Shown: in pieces, positions 1-8,808 of the stretch
Position numbering within the stretch: position 1 is the first letter of the stretch
How the letters are laid out: every line of letters begins with the position of its first letter
NCBI GenBank assembly: GCA_021834785.1
Contig: JAKBRJ010000012.1
Span: 1 to 18,293, forward strand
Source: Microcaldota archaeon
Lineage (GTDB): Archaea; Micrarchaeota; Micrarchaeia; Micrarchaeales; Micrarchaeaceae
Direction: 5' to 3'
DNA length: 18,293 nt
Made by a program: the position numbers and the translations under genes
Notes under the pieces: generated by a model
What the model was told of the DNA's origin: nothing
Database searches by the model: none
What the model saw: only the letters and a program-made list of their open reading frames with translations

Positions 1-1430
1 AGACTGTTATAGCTCTATTCGCCATTGCACGTTCGCTGTACGACGGAAGAAAAGCCCTAATACTTGCACCTACAAAGCCATTGAGCGAACAGCACTTCGA
101 TTCAATTGCAAAGTTTCTCAACGTAAGTACAGATAAGATACTTCTGCTAACTGGGGCCATCAAGGGTTCAAATCGTTCTGAGTTGGAAGATGCAGCACGC
201 GTATTGGTGGCGACTCCGCAGACGGTAGCCAATGATCTTTCGAAAGGCAGGCTTTCGCTGAAGGGCTTCGGCATAGTTGTATTCGACGAATGTCATAAAG
301 CGGTTGGGCGGTATGCATATACATATGTTGCAAACGAATGCAAGGCCAATGGCGTGCAGGTTTTGGGCATGACCGCATCGCCAGGAAGCGATACCAAAAA
401 AATCAACACATTGATAGAGACTTTAGGGATAGAGAATATAGAGATAAGGAGTTCATCTGATAACGATGTCCAACCATATGTCATGGGCAAGAGCATAGAG
501 ACCATATACGTCTACAAGGATGACAGCATAAATGCCATCGCCGCAATGCTTAAACCTGTCATAGATCTGCATCTAGGAAAGCTTTACAGCACCGGTCTAA
601 GTCCTTTCAGAAAATTTGAAAACATGTCAAAAAAGCAGCTGCTTCTGATAGGTGCTAACATAGACAAACTGGAAGCGCGAAACTACAAGTTCAACGCACT
701 TTTCAATTACGTATACCTGCTGCATTTAATGCACGCATATGACCTAATAACTACTGAGGGTATATACTCGTTTGTCAGCTATTTCGAGGCACTGCAGGAA
801 AAGGAAAAAAAGAGCAGAAGCGTAGAGAACATACTGAAAAATCAAGCTGTGACAAATTCTCTGAAACTGGCAAGGGATGCAATAGGCAAAGGCATTGAAC
901 ATCCTAAACTGGAGAAGACCATCGAATTGCTGAACAGCCGCCTAAGGGACAAGAGCGTCATAATATTCGTCCAGTACAGGTCTACGATAAGGGGCATAGC
1001 GAAGGTGCTGGGTTCGAAGGGCATAGACGCACGCACATTTATGGGGAAGAAGGATGGTGTAACCCAATCCCAGCAGTCTGAAACCATAAAAGACTTCAGG
1101 GACGGCAAATTCAAGGTTCTTGTTGCATCATCAATAGGCGAAGAGGGCCTTGACATTCCTGCAGTCGACGCCGTGATATTTTACGAACCTATACCTAGCG
1201 AGATAAGAAACATACAACGCAAAGGCAGGGCCGGAAGATTAAAGTTCGGAGAGGTCATAATACTAGTTACGCGAGATACAAAGGATGAGGCATACCTGAT
1301 GATATCGAGAATCAGGGAAAAAAGGATGGTGGAGCTGGTCAAAACCATAAACGAAAAACTTAACAAAGGAATTTATAGTTATGCGGGCAAATCGGCTAGA
1401 GGGCAAACGAAGCTGAAACAGGGAAGATGA
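1..1430 (+). CDS. hef: Hef/FANCM-family superfamily 2 DNA helicase, 5' end cut, no nuclease domain
   Basis: An ATP-dependent helicase of the archaeal Hef family, which acts on stalled forks and branched DNA. The frame is open from base 3, so the start and the Walker A motif lie left of the window; 475 residues are visible, beginning just after where the GKT of motif I would be. Visible motifs are Ia (LILAPTKPL), the DECH box at 285-296, motif III-like GMTASPG, a Hef-type helical insertion or thumb around visible residues 190-290, and motifs V-VI (GEEGLDIP and QRKGRAGR near 1215-1238). The protein ends soon after the second RecA domain with a short basic tail. Euryarchaeal Hef normally continues into an ERCC4/XPF nuclease and helix-hairpin-helix region; none follows here. 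The helicase assignment is firm. The exact subfamily rests on motif Ia, DECH and the insertion. The next gene starts one base after the stop. Confidence 0.88.
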   Translation, partial: TVIALFAIARSLYDGRKALILAPTKPLSEQHFDSIAKFLNVSTDKILLLTGAIKGSNRSELEDAARVLVATPQTVANDLSKGRLSLKGFGIVVFDECHKAVGRYAYTYVANECKANGVQVLGMTASPGSDTKKINTLIETLGIENIEIRSSSDNDVQPYVMGKSIETIYVYKDDSINAIAAMLKPVIDLHLGKLYSTGLSPFRKFENMSKKQLLLIGANIDKLEARNYKFNALFNYVYLLHLMHAYDLITTEGIYSFVSYFEALQEKEKKSRSVENILKNQAVTNSLKLARDAIGKGIEHPKLEKTIELLNSRLRDKSVIIFVQYRSTIRGIAKVLGSKGIDARTFMGKKDGVTQSQQSETIKDFRDGKFKVLVASSIGEEGLDIPAVDAVIFYEPIPSEIRNIQRKGRAGRLKFGEVIILVTRDTKDEAYLMISRIREKRMVELVKTINEKLNKGIYSYAGKSARGQTKLKQGR

Positions 1431-1431
1431 A

Positions 1432-2688
1432 ATGATAAACGTTAATCTCGTATTCATATTCATTGCAGCCGTCGCGTTTCTGGGGTTCATACTGAATTCG
1501 CTTTTCGACAAGATAAAAATAACCAGCATACTGCCCTTAATGCTGATAGGCTTGATAATCGGCCCTATTTTTCACATGGTTGACAGCAGCCCAGGCAGCG
1601 TCATCGCAGACCTATCGCCATACATAAGTGCGATAGCAATAGCATTCATACTTTTCGACGTCGGAATCAACCTGAATCCGCTGAACCTTAAAAAAGTATT
1701 CGCAAAGGCGTCTGCGTTCATGCTTGGCGTCGGGGTAACTACTGGGGTAATACTTTCCGTAATAGCGTTTTTGGCATTGCACTGGACACTTCTCGAAGCG
1801 TTCATGTTCGGTTTTGCGCTCTCAGGGCCAAGCAGCATAATCGTGCCTACGCTTATGAAAGTGATAAGAGCGCCTGACGAACTCAAGACTACGCTGCTGT
1901 TCGAGAGTGTATCATCAGATACGCTAGAGTTGATAATACCTGTGATACTTCTCAGCATAATTATTACAACCAATATTACTGTAGCGGATGTGGTCGGGTT
2001 GGTGATAAGCGCCATATTTGGTTCCATAATCGTAGGTGCAGTCTCTGCACTGTTCTGGCTTTTCGTATTGAGCAGGTACAAAAATTACAGCAGGGCATAC
2101 AGCTGGATGCTTACCATATCCATGGTCCTGGCCACGTATGGCTTATCACAAATAATGGGCATGAGCGGTCTCATAGCAGTATTCGTGTTCGGCATACTGT
2201 TTACATCAATAGGCTCGATAAGGCGTATAAGCAGCATAACCCATGAGCCAACCAGTTGGGAGAAATACTTTTCCATGCCTGAGGATGTAGAGCATATAAG
2301 GAGCTACCAGAAGGAGATAACGCTGTTCACGAGCACCTTCTTCTTTGTTTATATAGGCTTGCTGTTTAGCATCAGCAATGCGACCGTTTCTGCCCTTGTC
2401 CTTGCTCTTCTGTTATCATTTATAATAATGCTTGTGCGCTTCTTCTTCGCCCCCACGCTAAAGTCGTTCATGTCTGATAATAGCGTGGACAGCGCACAGC
2501 AGCAGAAATTGGTATATTATAACATTGCCAGGGGCCTTTCGCCTTCGATTGTTGCGACACTGCCCCTGGCTGCAGGCATAGTGATACCTGGGTTTCTAGA
2601 TGAAATATTCATGGTTATACTATTCACCAATGTGCTTTCCACAGCTGGCGTATTCCTTGCATATAAATATGCCGGTCACGCTGCCTAA
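1432..2688 (+). CDS. CPA-type monovalent cation/proton antiporter (Na+/H+ exchanger family)
   Basis: A 418-residue integral membrane protein with about 12 hydrophobic segments and no long cytoplasmic domain, so it has the bare membrane core without the TrkA-N regulatory domain seen in KefB/KefC. Family landmarks are the N-terminal LPLMLIGLIIGP helix, an FDVGINL segment typical of CPA2 members, the unwound-helix region FALSGPSSIIVP and the ion-site helix ESVSSDTLELII (residues 158-169). Members exchange Na+ or K+ for H+ across the cytoplasmic membrane. In the ion-site helix, Asp163 is kept but the preceding position is Ser162 rather than the Asn or Asp usual in Na+/H+ exchangers; KefC-type proteins also vary there. 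The ion is therefore not predictable. The gene starts one base after the helicase stop, probably cotranslated, with a purine-rich GGGAAG upstream. It ends 102 bases before the ATP synthase operon. Confidence 0.85.
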   Translation: MINVNLVFIFIAAVAFLGFILNSLFDKIKITSILPLMLIGLIIGPIFHMVDSSPGSVIADLSPYISAIAIAFILFDVGINLNPLNLKKVFAKASAFMLGVGVTTGVILSVIAFLALHWTLLEAFMFGFALSGPSSIIVPTLMKVIRAPDELKTTLLFESVSSDTLELIIPVILLSIIITTNITVADVVGLVISAIFGSIIVGAVSALFWLFVLSRYKNYSRAYSWMLTISMVLATYGLSQIMGMSGLIAVFVFGILFTSIGSIRRISSITHEPTSWEKYFSMPEDVEHIRSYQKEITLFTSTFFFVYIGLLFSISNATVSALVLALLLSFIIMLVRFFFAPTLKSFMSDNSVDSAQQQKLVYYNIARGLSPSIVATLPLAAGIVIPGFLDEIFMVILFTNVLSTAGVFLAYKYAGHAA

Positions 2689-2703
2689 ATGCATGGATGC
2701 ATT
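2688..2703. repeat. Perfect 7-bp inverted repeat at the antiporter stop codon
   Basis: AATGCAT and ATGCATT are separated by only GG, giving a 16-bp near-palindrome. The two-base spacer is too short for a good RNA hairpin, so a dimeric protein site is the more natural reading. It sits upstream of the TATA-like elements of the ATP synthase operon. No regulator can be named. Confidence 0.4.
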
Positions 2704-2713
2704 CTGAAATCTG

Positions 2714-2750
2714 TTATAAATAGGCTATAAAAACCTATTGTATATATAAT
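2714..2750 (+). promoter_or_regulatory. Probable promoter region of the ATP synthase operon
   Basis: The only sizeable gap before the operon contains two archaeal TATA-like elements, TTATAAATA (2714-2722) and TATATATAAT (2741-2750). Between and partly over them is a 6-bp inverted repeat, AATAGG (2719-2724) and CCTATT (2734-2739), with a 9-base spacer. Initiation about 25 bases after the second element would fall near 2770 and leave a leader of roughly 20 bases before atpK. Which element is used cannot be decided by eye. Confidence 0.5.
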
Positions 2751-2790
2751 ATTGTGATTCCTAAAATAAATCGATAAGATTGGTGTAAAA

Positions 2791-3015
2791 ATGGTAGTAG
2801 CAGATCCTTTATATGCAGTTGCAGCTTCAATAGCGATTGCAGGCGGACTTATTGGCACTGGCATGGCCCAGCAGGGCATTGGAGCAGCAGGTATGGGCAT
2901 AATAGCAGAGAAACCAGAAAAATTCGGGCAGGTGCTGTTCTTCTTCGTCATACCTGAAACGCTTTGGATAATAGGTTTCGTACTTGGGCTCATACTGCTT
3001 TTGCAGATACTTTAG
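2791..3015 (+). CDS. atpK: A-type ATP synthase subunit K (rotor-ring proteolipid c)
   Basis: The membrane rotor subunit that carries the coupling ion. It has 74 residues forming one helical hairpin, so it is the simple 8-kDa form and not a fused two- or three-hairpin form. Helix 1 is rich in small residues (GGLIGTGMAQQGIGAAG). The polar loop is AEKPEKFG (39-46). Helix 2 carries the ion-binding carboxylate Glu56 in the PET pattern typical of archaeal c subunits. Gln27 lies 15 residues before loop Pro42, the place of a Na+ ligand in Na+-dependent rings; this hints at, but does not prove, Na+ coupling. A GGTG lies 5 bases before the ATG. It is the first gene of the operon, after its own promoter region. 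Confidence 0.95.
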   Translation: MVVADPLYAVAASIAIAGGLIGTGMAQQGIGAAGMGIIAEKPEKFGQVLFFFVIPETLWIIGFVLGLILLLQIL

Positions 3016-3035
3016 TCCTCAAAAGGCGGTAAACG

Positions 3036-3605
3036 ATGGGTTTCGAAGAGATACTTGAAAGCATAAAAAAACAAAAGGCAGACAGGCTACGCGAGATATC
3101 AGGCAATTCAGATGACGAGGTTGCTAAGATACTCTCGAAAGCCTCTGTAGAAGTCAGCGAGCATTCAAAAAATCTTAAAGCGAAAGCGAAGCTTGAGCGT
3201 GAACAGATCATGAACAGGGAAATGTCGAAGGCTGCAATCAAAGCCAAAAGTGCATACAACGGCGAAGTAAATGCGGCAATAGAATCGGCACTCAATGTGA
3301 TAATGGAAAATTATCCGAAATATATGAAAACGAGCCAGTATGAAAAATTGATTGCAAAGCTGGCTTCCGTAGCTATGAAGGAGTTGGGGAGCGATTGCAC
3401 TGTAATCATAGGCAAGGAGGATGCCAAACTCATAAGCAAAGGCAAGCAAAAGTTTGCTATAGCAGATGCCGGTAGCGAGTTCGTAGGAGGATTGAAAGCC
3501 ATATCAAAAGACGGCAAGCGCGAAGTGGACTATACGCTAAAGAGCATAATAGAAAACTCCAAGAATGATATAGCAAACAAAGTCTTGGGGTTCATAAAGG
3601 AGTAA
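3036..3605 (+). CDS. atpE: A-type ATP synthase subunit E (peripheral stalk)
   Basis: A 189-residue subunit that pairs with subunit H in the peripheral stalks and holds the catalytic head still against the membrane stator. The N-terminal half (about 1-100) is highly charged and helical, rich in Lys, Glu and Ala with little hydrophobic content, fitting a coiled coil. The C-terminal half is the globular part that binds the head, with segments such as VIIGKEDAKL and FVGGLKAIS. The latter matches the family's conserved glycine-containing strand. Length is normal for the family. The start is preceded by AAAAGGCGGT. It lies 20 bases after atpK and 2 bases before atpC. Confidence 0.92.
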   Translation: MGFEEILESIKKQKADRLREISGNSDDEVAKILSKASVEVSEHSKNLKAKAKLEREQIMNREMSKAAIKAKSAYNGEVNAAIESALNVIMENYPKYMKTSQYEKLIAKLASVAMKELGSDCTVIIGKEDAKLISKGKQKFAIADAGSEFVGGLKAISKDGKREVDYTLKSIIENSKNDIANKVLGFIKE

Positions 3606-3607
3606 TC

Positions 3608-4663
3608 ATGGACACTGCTTATATCGGCAAATACGGACAGCTAAGGGTTCTAGGCACTGCATTTCTTGATAGCGGTTTTATAGACCAGCTATCGCAGAAG
3701 AAAGGAGATGAATTTGTCAAACAGCTATCTGCGACTAACTACTCAAAGGAGATAGATGGCCTATCTGGGTTTTACAAAGGCACTGACCTGATAGAAGCAG
3801 TAATAAATGCACATATGATGTCGTCTATGCAAAACGTGCTGTTTGCTGTGCCGAGCAGTGCACTACCATTTGTAAACGCCTACATAAGCAGGTTCGATAT
3901 AGAAAACATAAAGCTCATAATATCATCAAAAAAGCTCGGATACAGGGTTGAACAAACCGAGGCGTTCTTGGTGATAGGAAGAGGAGTCCCTGCTGGCCTT
4001 CTAGGAGCTATAATAACAAAAGAAGACTACAAAAATATACTCGAGCAGAGTGACATAGAGGGCGTGGTGAAGAATCTGGTAAAGTACGGATACGGCGTCA
4101 CGCTCATGAAATCAATGGACGATGTAAAGAAAGACAATGACATATCGGGGATGATACTATCATTGGACTTGCTGTATTATGACAGGCTCATCGAGGCATA
4201 CAGGATGCATAACAGTCCAGAGGGTCAGGTCCTAAACTACATGCGCGACAGCATAGACATAAGGAACTTAATGAGCAGCATAAAAGCTTCTGTTATGCAC
4301 TATAAGGATGTAAAATCATACTTCATAAAAGGCGGCAACATTCCTGAAGGCACGCTATCAGAACTGGCGGAAAAGGATATATACGAAATAAAGGATTATT
4401 CCCCATTCAAGATAGATTATGCGTTTGACCTGTACAGGAAGGACCCATTCCTTAGCTATATAGAGGTTGCGCTGAAAAAGGAGCTATATAAAAAATACCT
4501 AGGGATATTCAGGCGATCGGGCTTCTCGTTGGGATTCCTGCTGGCATTCATGATGCGTGCAGAAATAGAGCGCGATGAACTGAGGAATGCATGGCTTAAA
4601 AACTATTACGGGCTGAGCAACGAGAGGTTCAGCCATATGAAAATATTAGATTATATAATATGA
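3608..4663 (+). CDS. atpC: A-type ATP synthase subunit C (central stalk socket, AC39/d family)
   Basis: A 351-residue subunit that links the central stalk (D, F) to the rotor ring. It is soluble and mostly helical, with the family's pseudo-threefold pattern of helical segments and Tyr-rich stretches such as LLYYDRLIEAY, and the C-terminal FLLAFMMRAEIERDELRN segment typical of AC39-like proteins. Length is normal. A strong ribosome binding site, AAAGGAG (3596-3602), is embedded in the end of atpE, which supports the ATG at 3608. The stop TGA (4661-4663) overlaps an ATG to form ATGA, opening an 11-codon frame ahead of atpF. Confidence 0.92.
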   Translation: MDTAYIGKYGQLRVLGTAFLDSGFIDQLSQKKGDEFVKQLSATNYSKEIDGLSGFYKGTDLIEAVINAHMMSSMQNVLFAVPSSALPFVNAYISRFDIENIKLIISSKKLGYRVEQTEAFLVIGRGVPAGLLGAIITKEDYKNILEQSDIEGVVKNLVKYGYGVTLMKSMDDVKKDNDISGMILSLDLLYYDRLIEAYRMHNSPEGQVLNYMRDSIDIRNLMSSIKASVMHYKDVKSYFIKGGNIPEGTLSELAEKDIYEIKDYSPFKIDYAFDLYRKDPFLSYIEVALKKELYKKYLGIFRRSGFSLGFLLAFMMRAEIERDELRNAWLKNYYGLSNERFSHMKILDYII

Positions 4664-4695
4664 AGGCACAATATGAAAGTGAAAGCAGGGTATGA
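4660..4695 (+). other. Eleven-codon ORF bridging atpC and an upstream ATG of atpF
   Basis: The ATG at 4660 overlaps the atpC stop as ATGA. The frame encodes MKAQYESESRV and stops at TGA 4693-4695, which again overlaps an ATG (4692) in the atpF frame. A second 11-codon frame (4673-4708) ends 4 bases before the preferred atpF start. The 9-base word TATGAAAGT occurs twice here (4672-4680 and 4691-4699). The arrangement could pass ribosomes from atpC to atpF, but short frames of this kind also arise by chance. Confidence 0.25.
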
Positions 4696-4712
4696 AAGTA
4701 TGGTGTGAACGC

Positions 4713-5036
4713 ATGGAACTCGAAAAGATAGCTGTTATTGCAGAAAGAGAAGTTGCATTGGGCTTCAAGCTTGTAGGGATAAAGGATGTTTTCATATCGT
4801 CTGATGAAGAGGGTGCAGGCAGGCTTGCTGAGATTGCAGACTCTGCGCAATACAGCCTTGTGATCGCTTCAAATTCGATACGTGATGCACTTACAACTTC
4901 TGCATTGAGGCGTTTTGAAACAATGCTCAAGCCCATAGTTGTATTTATACCTGTTGAAGGCGATGATGGCAAAGCCGAATCTGTAGAGGCTCTTGCAAAA
5001 AGGATTTTAGGGGTCAATATTCAAAATGTTAAGTGA
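4713..5036 (+). CDS. atpF: A-type ATP synthase subunit F (central stalk)
   Basis: A 107-residue subunit of the central rotor stalk that binds subunit D and has a Rossmann-like fold. The N-terminal strand [18 protein letters not shown] matches the family pattern (IAVIGD...ALGFRLAG). A second strand, [14 protein letters not shown], and the strand [10 protein letters not shown] follow, as in other F subunits. The ATG at 4713 is preferred because it gives the usual short N terminus and follows GGTGTGA (4702-4708) by 4 bases. An in-frame ATG at 4692 would add seven residues and is linked by ATGA to a mini-ORF. The stop lies 4 bases before the preferred atpA start. Confidence 0.9.
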   Translation: MELEKIAVIAEREVALGFKLVGIKDVFISSDEEGAGRLAEIADSAQYSLVIASNSIRDALTTSALRRFETMLKPIVVFIPVEGDDGKAESVEALAKRILGVNIQNVK

Positions 5037-5040
5037 TATC

Positions 5041-6795
5041 ATGGAAGGCAAAATATTCAGGGTTTCTGGCCCGGTTGTAATAGCTAATGGCCTGGACAAC
5101 CCAAAGATGTATGATGTTGTCAAGGTCGGCAGTTCAGGCTTAATAGGAGAAATAATAAAGTTGGACAAGGCGCAGGCCATAATACAGGTTTACGAGGATA
5201 CCAGCGGCATAAAACCAGGCGAGCCAGTAGAAAACACGCACAGGCAGCTTTCTGTGATGCTAGGTCCGGGGCTGATAGGTTCCATATATGATGGCATACA
5301 GCGTCCGCTTGACAAGATAATGTCAAAAAGCGGAGATTTCATAGCCCGAGGAATCGAGGTAGAATCGCTTGATACTGCGAGGAAATGGCATTTCATCCCA
5401 TCGGTAAAAGATGGCGATGAGGTAACATCTGGTGCAATCATTGGCGAGGTCGAAGAGACCGAGATAATAAAACACAAGGTAATGGTGCCGTATGGGGTAG
5501 CTGGCGTCATAAAGGGACTGAAGGAGGGCGATTATACTATAAAGGAGAAAATAGCGTCGATTACCGACAGCCAAAAGAAAAGCGTAGACATCACTATGCT
5601 GCAGTATTGGCCCGTAAGGATGCCACGCCCTGTAGTTGATAAACTACCTCCTGACATACCTCTAATAACTGGACAGAGAGTCATAGACACATTGTTTCCA
5701 GTGGCAAAGGGGGGCACAAGCGCGGTTCCTGGGCCATTTGGATCGGGCAAGACCGTAATACAGCACCAGCTGTCCAAATGGAGCGATAGCGACATAGTCA
5801 TATACGTAGGATGCGGGGAACGCGGCAACGAGATGACAGAGATACTATCCACATTTCCTGAGCTTAATGATCCAAAATCAGGGAAGCCTCTGATGCAAAG
5901 GACAATACTTATTGCCAATACATCCAACATGCCTGTAGCAGCCAGGGAAGCTAGCATATATACTGGGATAACGCTGGCAGAATATTATAGGGACATGGGG
6001 TACAATGTCGCCCTTATGGCTGACAGCACATCCAGATGGGCAGAGGCGCTTAGGGAGATATCTGGAAGACTGGAGGAAATGCCTGGAGAAGAGGGATATC
6101 CTGCATATCTAGGAAGGAAAATCGCAGAATTCTACGAGCGCGCGGGCAGGGTAAATGTCATGAGCGGCGGCACTGGGTCGGTAACTGCAATAGGTGCAGT
6201 CTCTCCCCCGGGGGGAGACATATCAGAACCTGTGTCGCAAAATACGCTCAGAGTGACGAGAGTGTTCTGGGCCCTAGATGCCTCGCTGGCGAACAGCAGA
6301 CACTTTCCTTCAATAAACTGGTTGAACAGCTATTCACTATATATAGACGATTTAAGGCCATGGTACCTGAAGAATGTCGCAGAAGAATGGCCGGAACTCT
6401 ACCAGAAGGCTATGGGTACGCTGCAGAAAGAGGCCGAAATAAACGAAATAGTGCAGCTCGTCGGATATGATGCACTGCCAGAAGCAGATAAGCTGATACT
6501 GGACATAGCGAAAAGCATAAGAGAGGATTACCTGCAGCAAAGCGCTTTCGACGAAGTAGACGCATACACATCAATACGCAAGCAGTATATGATGCTAAAG
6601 TCTATCCTTGCATTAGGTGACGAGGAGGAAATAGCGCTCATCAAAGGGGTGGCGATGGAACAGATGGCCGACCTAGAGGTAAGGCAAAAGATAGCAAAGA
6701 TGAAATTCGTGAAGGAAGAATCGATAGAGCCGTATTATAATGAGATAATATCATCCATCTCTAAAATAAAGGCTATCGAGCCCGAGAAGAAATGA
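5041..6795 (+). CDS. atpA: A-type ATP synthase catalytic subunit A
   Basis: The 584-residue nucleotide-hydrolysing/synthesising subunit of the A1 head; three alternate with three B subunits. In order: N-terminal beta-barrel ([11 protein letters not shown]), the non-homologous region typical of A subunits (about 110-200), Walker A GPFGSGKT (231-238, catalytic Lys237), GCGERGNEM with the catalytic Glu260, Walker B-region [13 protein letters not shown] (from 325), and a C-terminal helical bundle. The P-loop has the GPFGSGKT form usual for archaeal A subunits. Inteins are known in this gene in Thermoplasma and Pyrococcus, but the P-loop here is uninterrupted. The ATG at 5041 gives the family's normal N terminus and follows GTGAT; an ATG at 5026 would overlap atpF and add five atypical residues. 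Confidence 0.97.
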   Translation: MEGKIFRVSGPVVIANGLDNPKMYDVVKVGSSGLIGEIIKLDKAQAIIQVYEDTSGIKPGEPVENTHRQLSVMLGPGLIGSIYDGIQRPLDKIMSKSGDFIARGIEVESLDTARKWHFIPSVKDGDEVTSGAIIGEVEETEIIKHKVMVPYGVAGVIKGLKEGDYTIKEKIASITDSQKKSVDITMLQYWPVRMPRPVVDKLPPDIPLITGQRVIDTLFPVAKGGTSAVPGPFGSGKTVIQHQLSKWSDSDIVIYVGCGERGNEMTEILSTFPELNDPKSGKPLMQRTILIANTSNMPVAAREASIYTGITLAEYYRDMGYNVALMADSTSRWAEALREISGRLEEMPGEEGYPAYLGRKIAEFYERAGRVNVMSGGTGSVTAIGAVSPPGGDISEPVSQNTLRVTRVFWALDASLANSRHFPSINWLNSYSLYIDDLRPWYLKNVAEEWPELYQKAMGTLQKEAEINEIVQLVGYDALPEADKLILDIAKSIREDYLQQSAFDEVDAYTSIRKQYMMLKSILALGDEEEIALIKGVAMEQMADLEVRQKIAKMKFVKEESIEPYYNEIISSISKIKAIEPEKK

Positions 6796-6806
6796 AAGGT
6801 GTTTGA

Positions 6807-8195
6807 ATGAATGACATATATTATAAAACGATAAATAAAGTCACAAACGTGCTCCTATTCGTAGAAGGTGTAAAGGATGCTGGATACAACGAATTGGTCG
6901 AGGTAAAACTGGAAGACGGCAGGTCCGTCACCGGACAGGTCCTTGACAGCAGGGATGGTTTGGCAATAGTGCAGTCATTCGGAGAGACAAGAGGCATGAA
7001 CCTGGGTAATACTAAGGTCAAATTCCTGGGCAACACTGCGCATATAAATGTGAGCACGGATATGCTTGGCAGGATATTCGATGGCATGGGCCGCCCAAGG
7101 GACAGGAGCCCTCCCATATACAGCAACGAATCACTAGATATAAATGGCAGCTCAATCAACCCATATGCAAGGGAGGAGCCATCGGAATTCATACAGACAG
7201 GGATATCCACCATTGACGGGATGAATACTCTAGTTAGGGGGCAAAAGCTGCCAATATTCTCAGGCTCTGGGCTTCCGCACAACCGCATAGCCGCACAGAT
7301 AGCTAGGCAGGCGAAGATATTGGGCGAAAGCGAAGGTTTTAGCGTTGTATTCGGAGGCATAGGCATAAACAGCGAAGAGGCAAACTTTTTCAAGAAAGAG
7401 TTCGAAGAGACTGGTGCACTTGAGCGTGCCGTGATGTTTCTCAATCTGTCATCTGAACCATCCATGGAAAGAATAATCCTACCTAGGCTTGCGCTTACAA
7501 CTGCAGAATATCTGGCATACAAGGAAAATATGCATGTGCTGGTAATACTTACAGATATGACGAACTACTGCGAGGCGCTGAGAGAAGTTTCCGCAGCAAG
7601 GGAAGAGGTCCCTGGAAGAAGAGGATATCCTGGATACATGTATACGGATCTTTCTACAATATACGAGCGCGCGGGAAAAATAAAAAGCAGACGCGGGTCA
7701 ATAACGCAGATACCCATACTTACAATGCCAGGCGACGACATTACTCATCCAATACCTGATCTTACTGGTTATATAACAGAAGGCCAAATAGTGCTCAGCA
7801 GGGAATTATACAGGCGCGGAGTCTATCCAAATATCGATGTTCTTTTATCGCTGTCAAGGCTGATGAACCAGGGCATAGGCAAGAAAAGCACCAGGGAAGA
7901 CCATAGAGGGGTAGCAGACCAGCTTTATGCAGCATACTCAAGGGGGAAGGACCTACGCAGCCTTACGGAGATTGTCGGAGAAGAAGCGCTCAGCGCAAAC
8001 GACAAGAAGTTTCTGAAATTTGCGGATTCGTTCGAGAGCAACTTCGTGAAACAGGATTATTATGAAGATAGAAGCATAGAAAAAACGCTTGACATGGGCT
8101 GGGATCTCTTCGCCCCGCTTGACGAAAGGGAGATAAAGCGCATAAAAGACGAGTACATTAAAAAATACGGCAAGTGGAATAATGGCGCAAAGTAA
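6807..8195 (+). CDS. atpB: A-type ATP synthase regulatory subunit B
   Basis: The 462-residue non-catalytic partner of subunit A in the A1 head. It has the same three-part layout (barrel, nucleotide-binding fold, helical C terminus) but no Walker A; the equivalent loop is SGSGLPHN, as in other B subunits. Conserved B segments include [24 protein letters not shown] and SRLMNQGIG. Arg351 within SLSRLM is at the position of the arginine that reaches into the catalytic site of A. Length is normal. AGGTG at 6798-6802 precedes the start by 4 bases. The 3' end overlaps atpD by 14 bases. Confidence 0.97.
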   Translation: MNDIYYKTINKVTNVLLFVEGVKDAGYNELVEVKLEDGRSVTGQVLDSRDGLAIVQSFGETRGMNLGNTKVKFLGNTAHINVSTDMLGRIFDGMGRPRDRSPPIYSNESLDINGSSINPYAREEPSEFIQTGISTIDGMNTLVRGQKLPIFSGSGLPHNRIAAQIARQAKILGESEGFSVVFGGIGINSEEANFFKKEFEETGALERAVMFLNLSSEPSMERIILPRLALTTAEYLAYKENMHVLVILTDMTNYCEALREVSAAREEVPGRRGYPGYMYTDLSTIYERAGKIKSRRGSITQIPILTMPGDDITHPIPDLTGYITEGQIVLSRELYRRGVYPNIDVLLSLSRLMNQGIGKKSTREDHRGVADQLYAAYSRGKDLRSLTEIVGEEALSANDKKFLKFADSFESNFVKQDYYEDRSIEKTLDMGWDLFAPLDEREIKRIKDEYIKKYGKWNNGAK

Positions 8196-8808
8196 CCTCA
8201 AGACTACGAGGATAGAGCTCATAAAGACCAAGAGCAGGATAAGGGTTGCCTCGAAAGGCCTGAATCTGCTCAAGATGAAACGCTCTAGTCTGGTGCTGGA
8301 ATTCTTCGACCTCGCCAGGCAGATAAAGGCTCTGCGTGGAAATCTATATGCAATGGTATCACGATCAATAGAAAGCATCAAGCTTGCGGAGATGGTATCC
8401 GGAAGGATCAACCTGGAAAGGATAGCCGCAGAGCAGGGTGACATATCTGCCAAGGTGTCTGCAAAAAACGTCATGGGCGTAAAGATACCTAACATAAGCC
8501 TAAACGGATACGCTGCGATGCCTATTGGGTACGAACTCATCAGCGTGCCTACGTCCATAGAAGACGCTAAGCGAAGCTATCAGGAATTGTTCAAGATGCT
8601 CATAGAGATAGCTGAAAAGGAGAATTCACTGCGTAAGCTACTGCACGAAATAGAAAAGCTTAACAGGCGCTCAAATGCTATAGAAAACGTGGCAATACCA
8701 AATTTAAAATCAAAGGTATCATACATAAAGCAGCGCCTGGAAGATCTGGAAAGGGACCAGATAGTTTCATTAAAGTTTATAAAGGGCAAGTTGAATGAAA
8801 ACGTATAA
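8182..8808 (+). CDS. atpD: A-type ATP synthase subunit D (central rotor shaft)
   Basis: The 208-residue shaft that turns inside the A3B3 head, equivalent in role to bacterial gamma. The N terminus ([29 protein letters not shown]) and C-terminal helix (about 130-200) are long charged heptad-like helices that form the family's antiparallel coiled coil. A glycine-rich middle ([10 protein letters not shown]) separates them, as expected. The start overlaps the end of atpB by 14 bases. The last codons overlap the start of a 58-codon membrane protein gene, also by 14 bases, so all three are probably translationally coupled. Confidence 0.95.
   Translation: MAQSNLKTTRIELIKTKSRIRVASKGLNLLKMKRSSLVLEFFDLARQIKALRGNLYAMVSRSIESIKLAEMVSGRINLERIAAEQGDISAKVSAKNVMGVKIPNISLNGYAAMPIGYELISVPTSIEDAKRSYQELFKMLIEIAEKENSLRKLLHEIEKLNRRSNAIENVAIPNLKSKVSYIKQRLEDLERDQIVSLKFIKGKLNENV

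Noticed and set aside
5026..5040. Upstream ATG as the atpA start
   Set aside because: It would overlap atpF and add five residues before the [10 protein letters not shown] terminus that matches the family; GTGAT supports the ATG at 5041.
5731..5754. Possible intein site in the AtpA P-loop
   Set aside because: Inteins occur in this gene in some archaea, but GPFGSGKT is continuous here and the protein has normal length.
6821..7522. A 233-codon open frame on the minus strand inside atpB
   Set aside because: It lies wholly opposite a well-conserved subunit, and its Ser/Pro/Leu-rich translation is typical of an antisense shadow.
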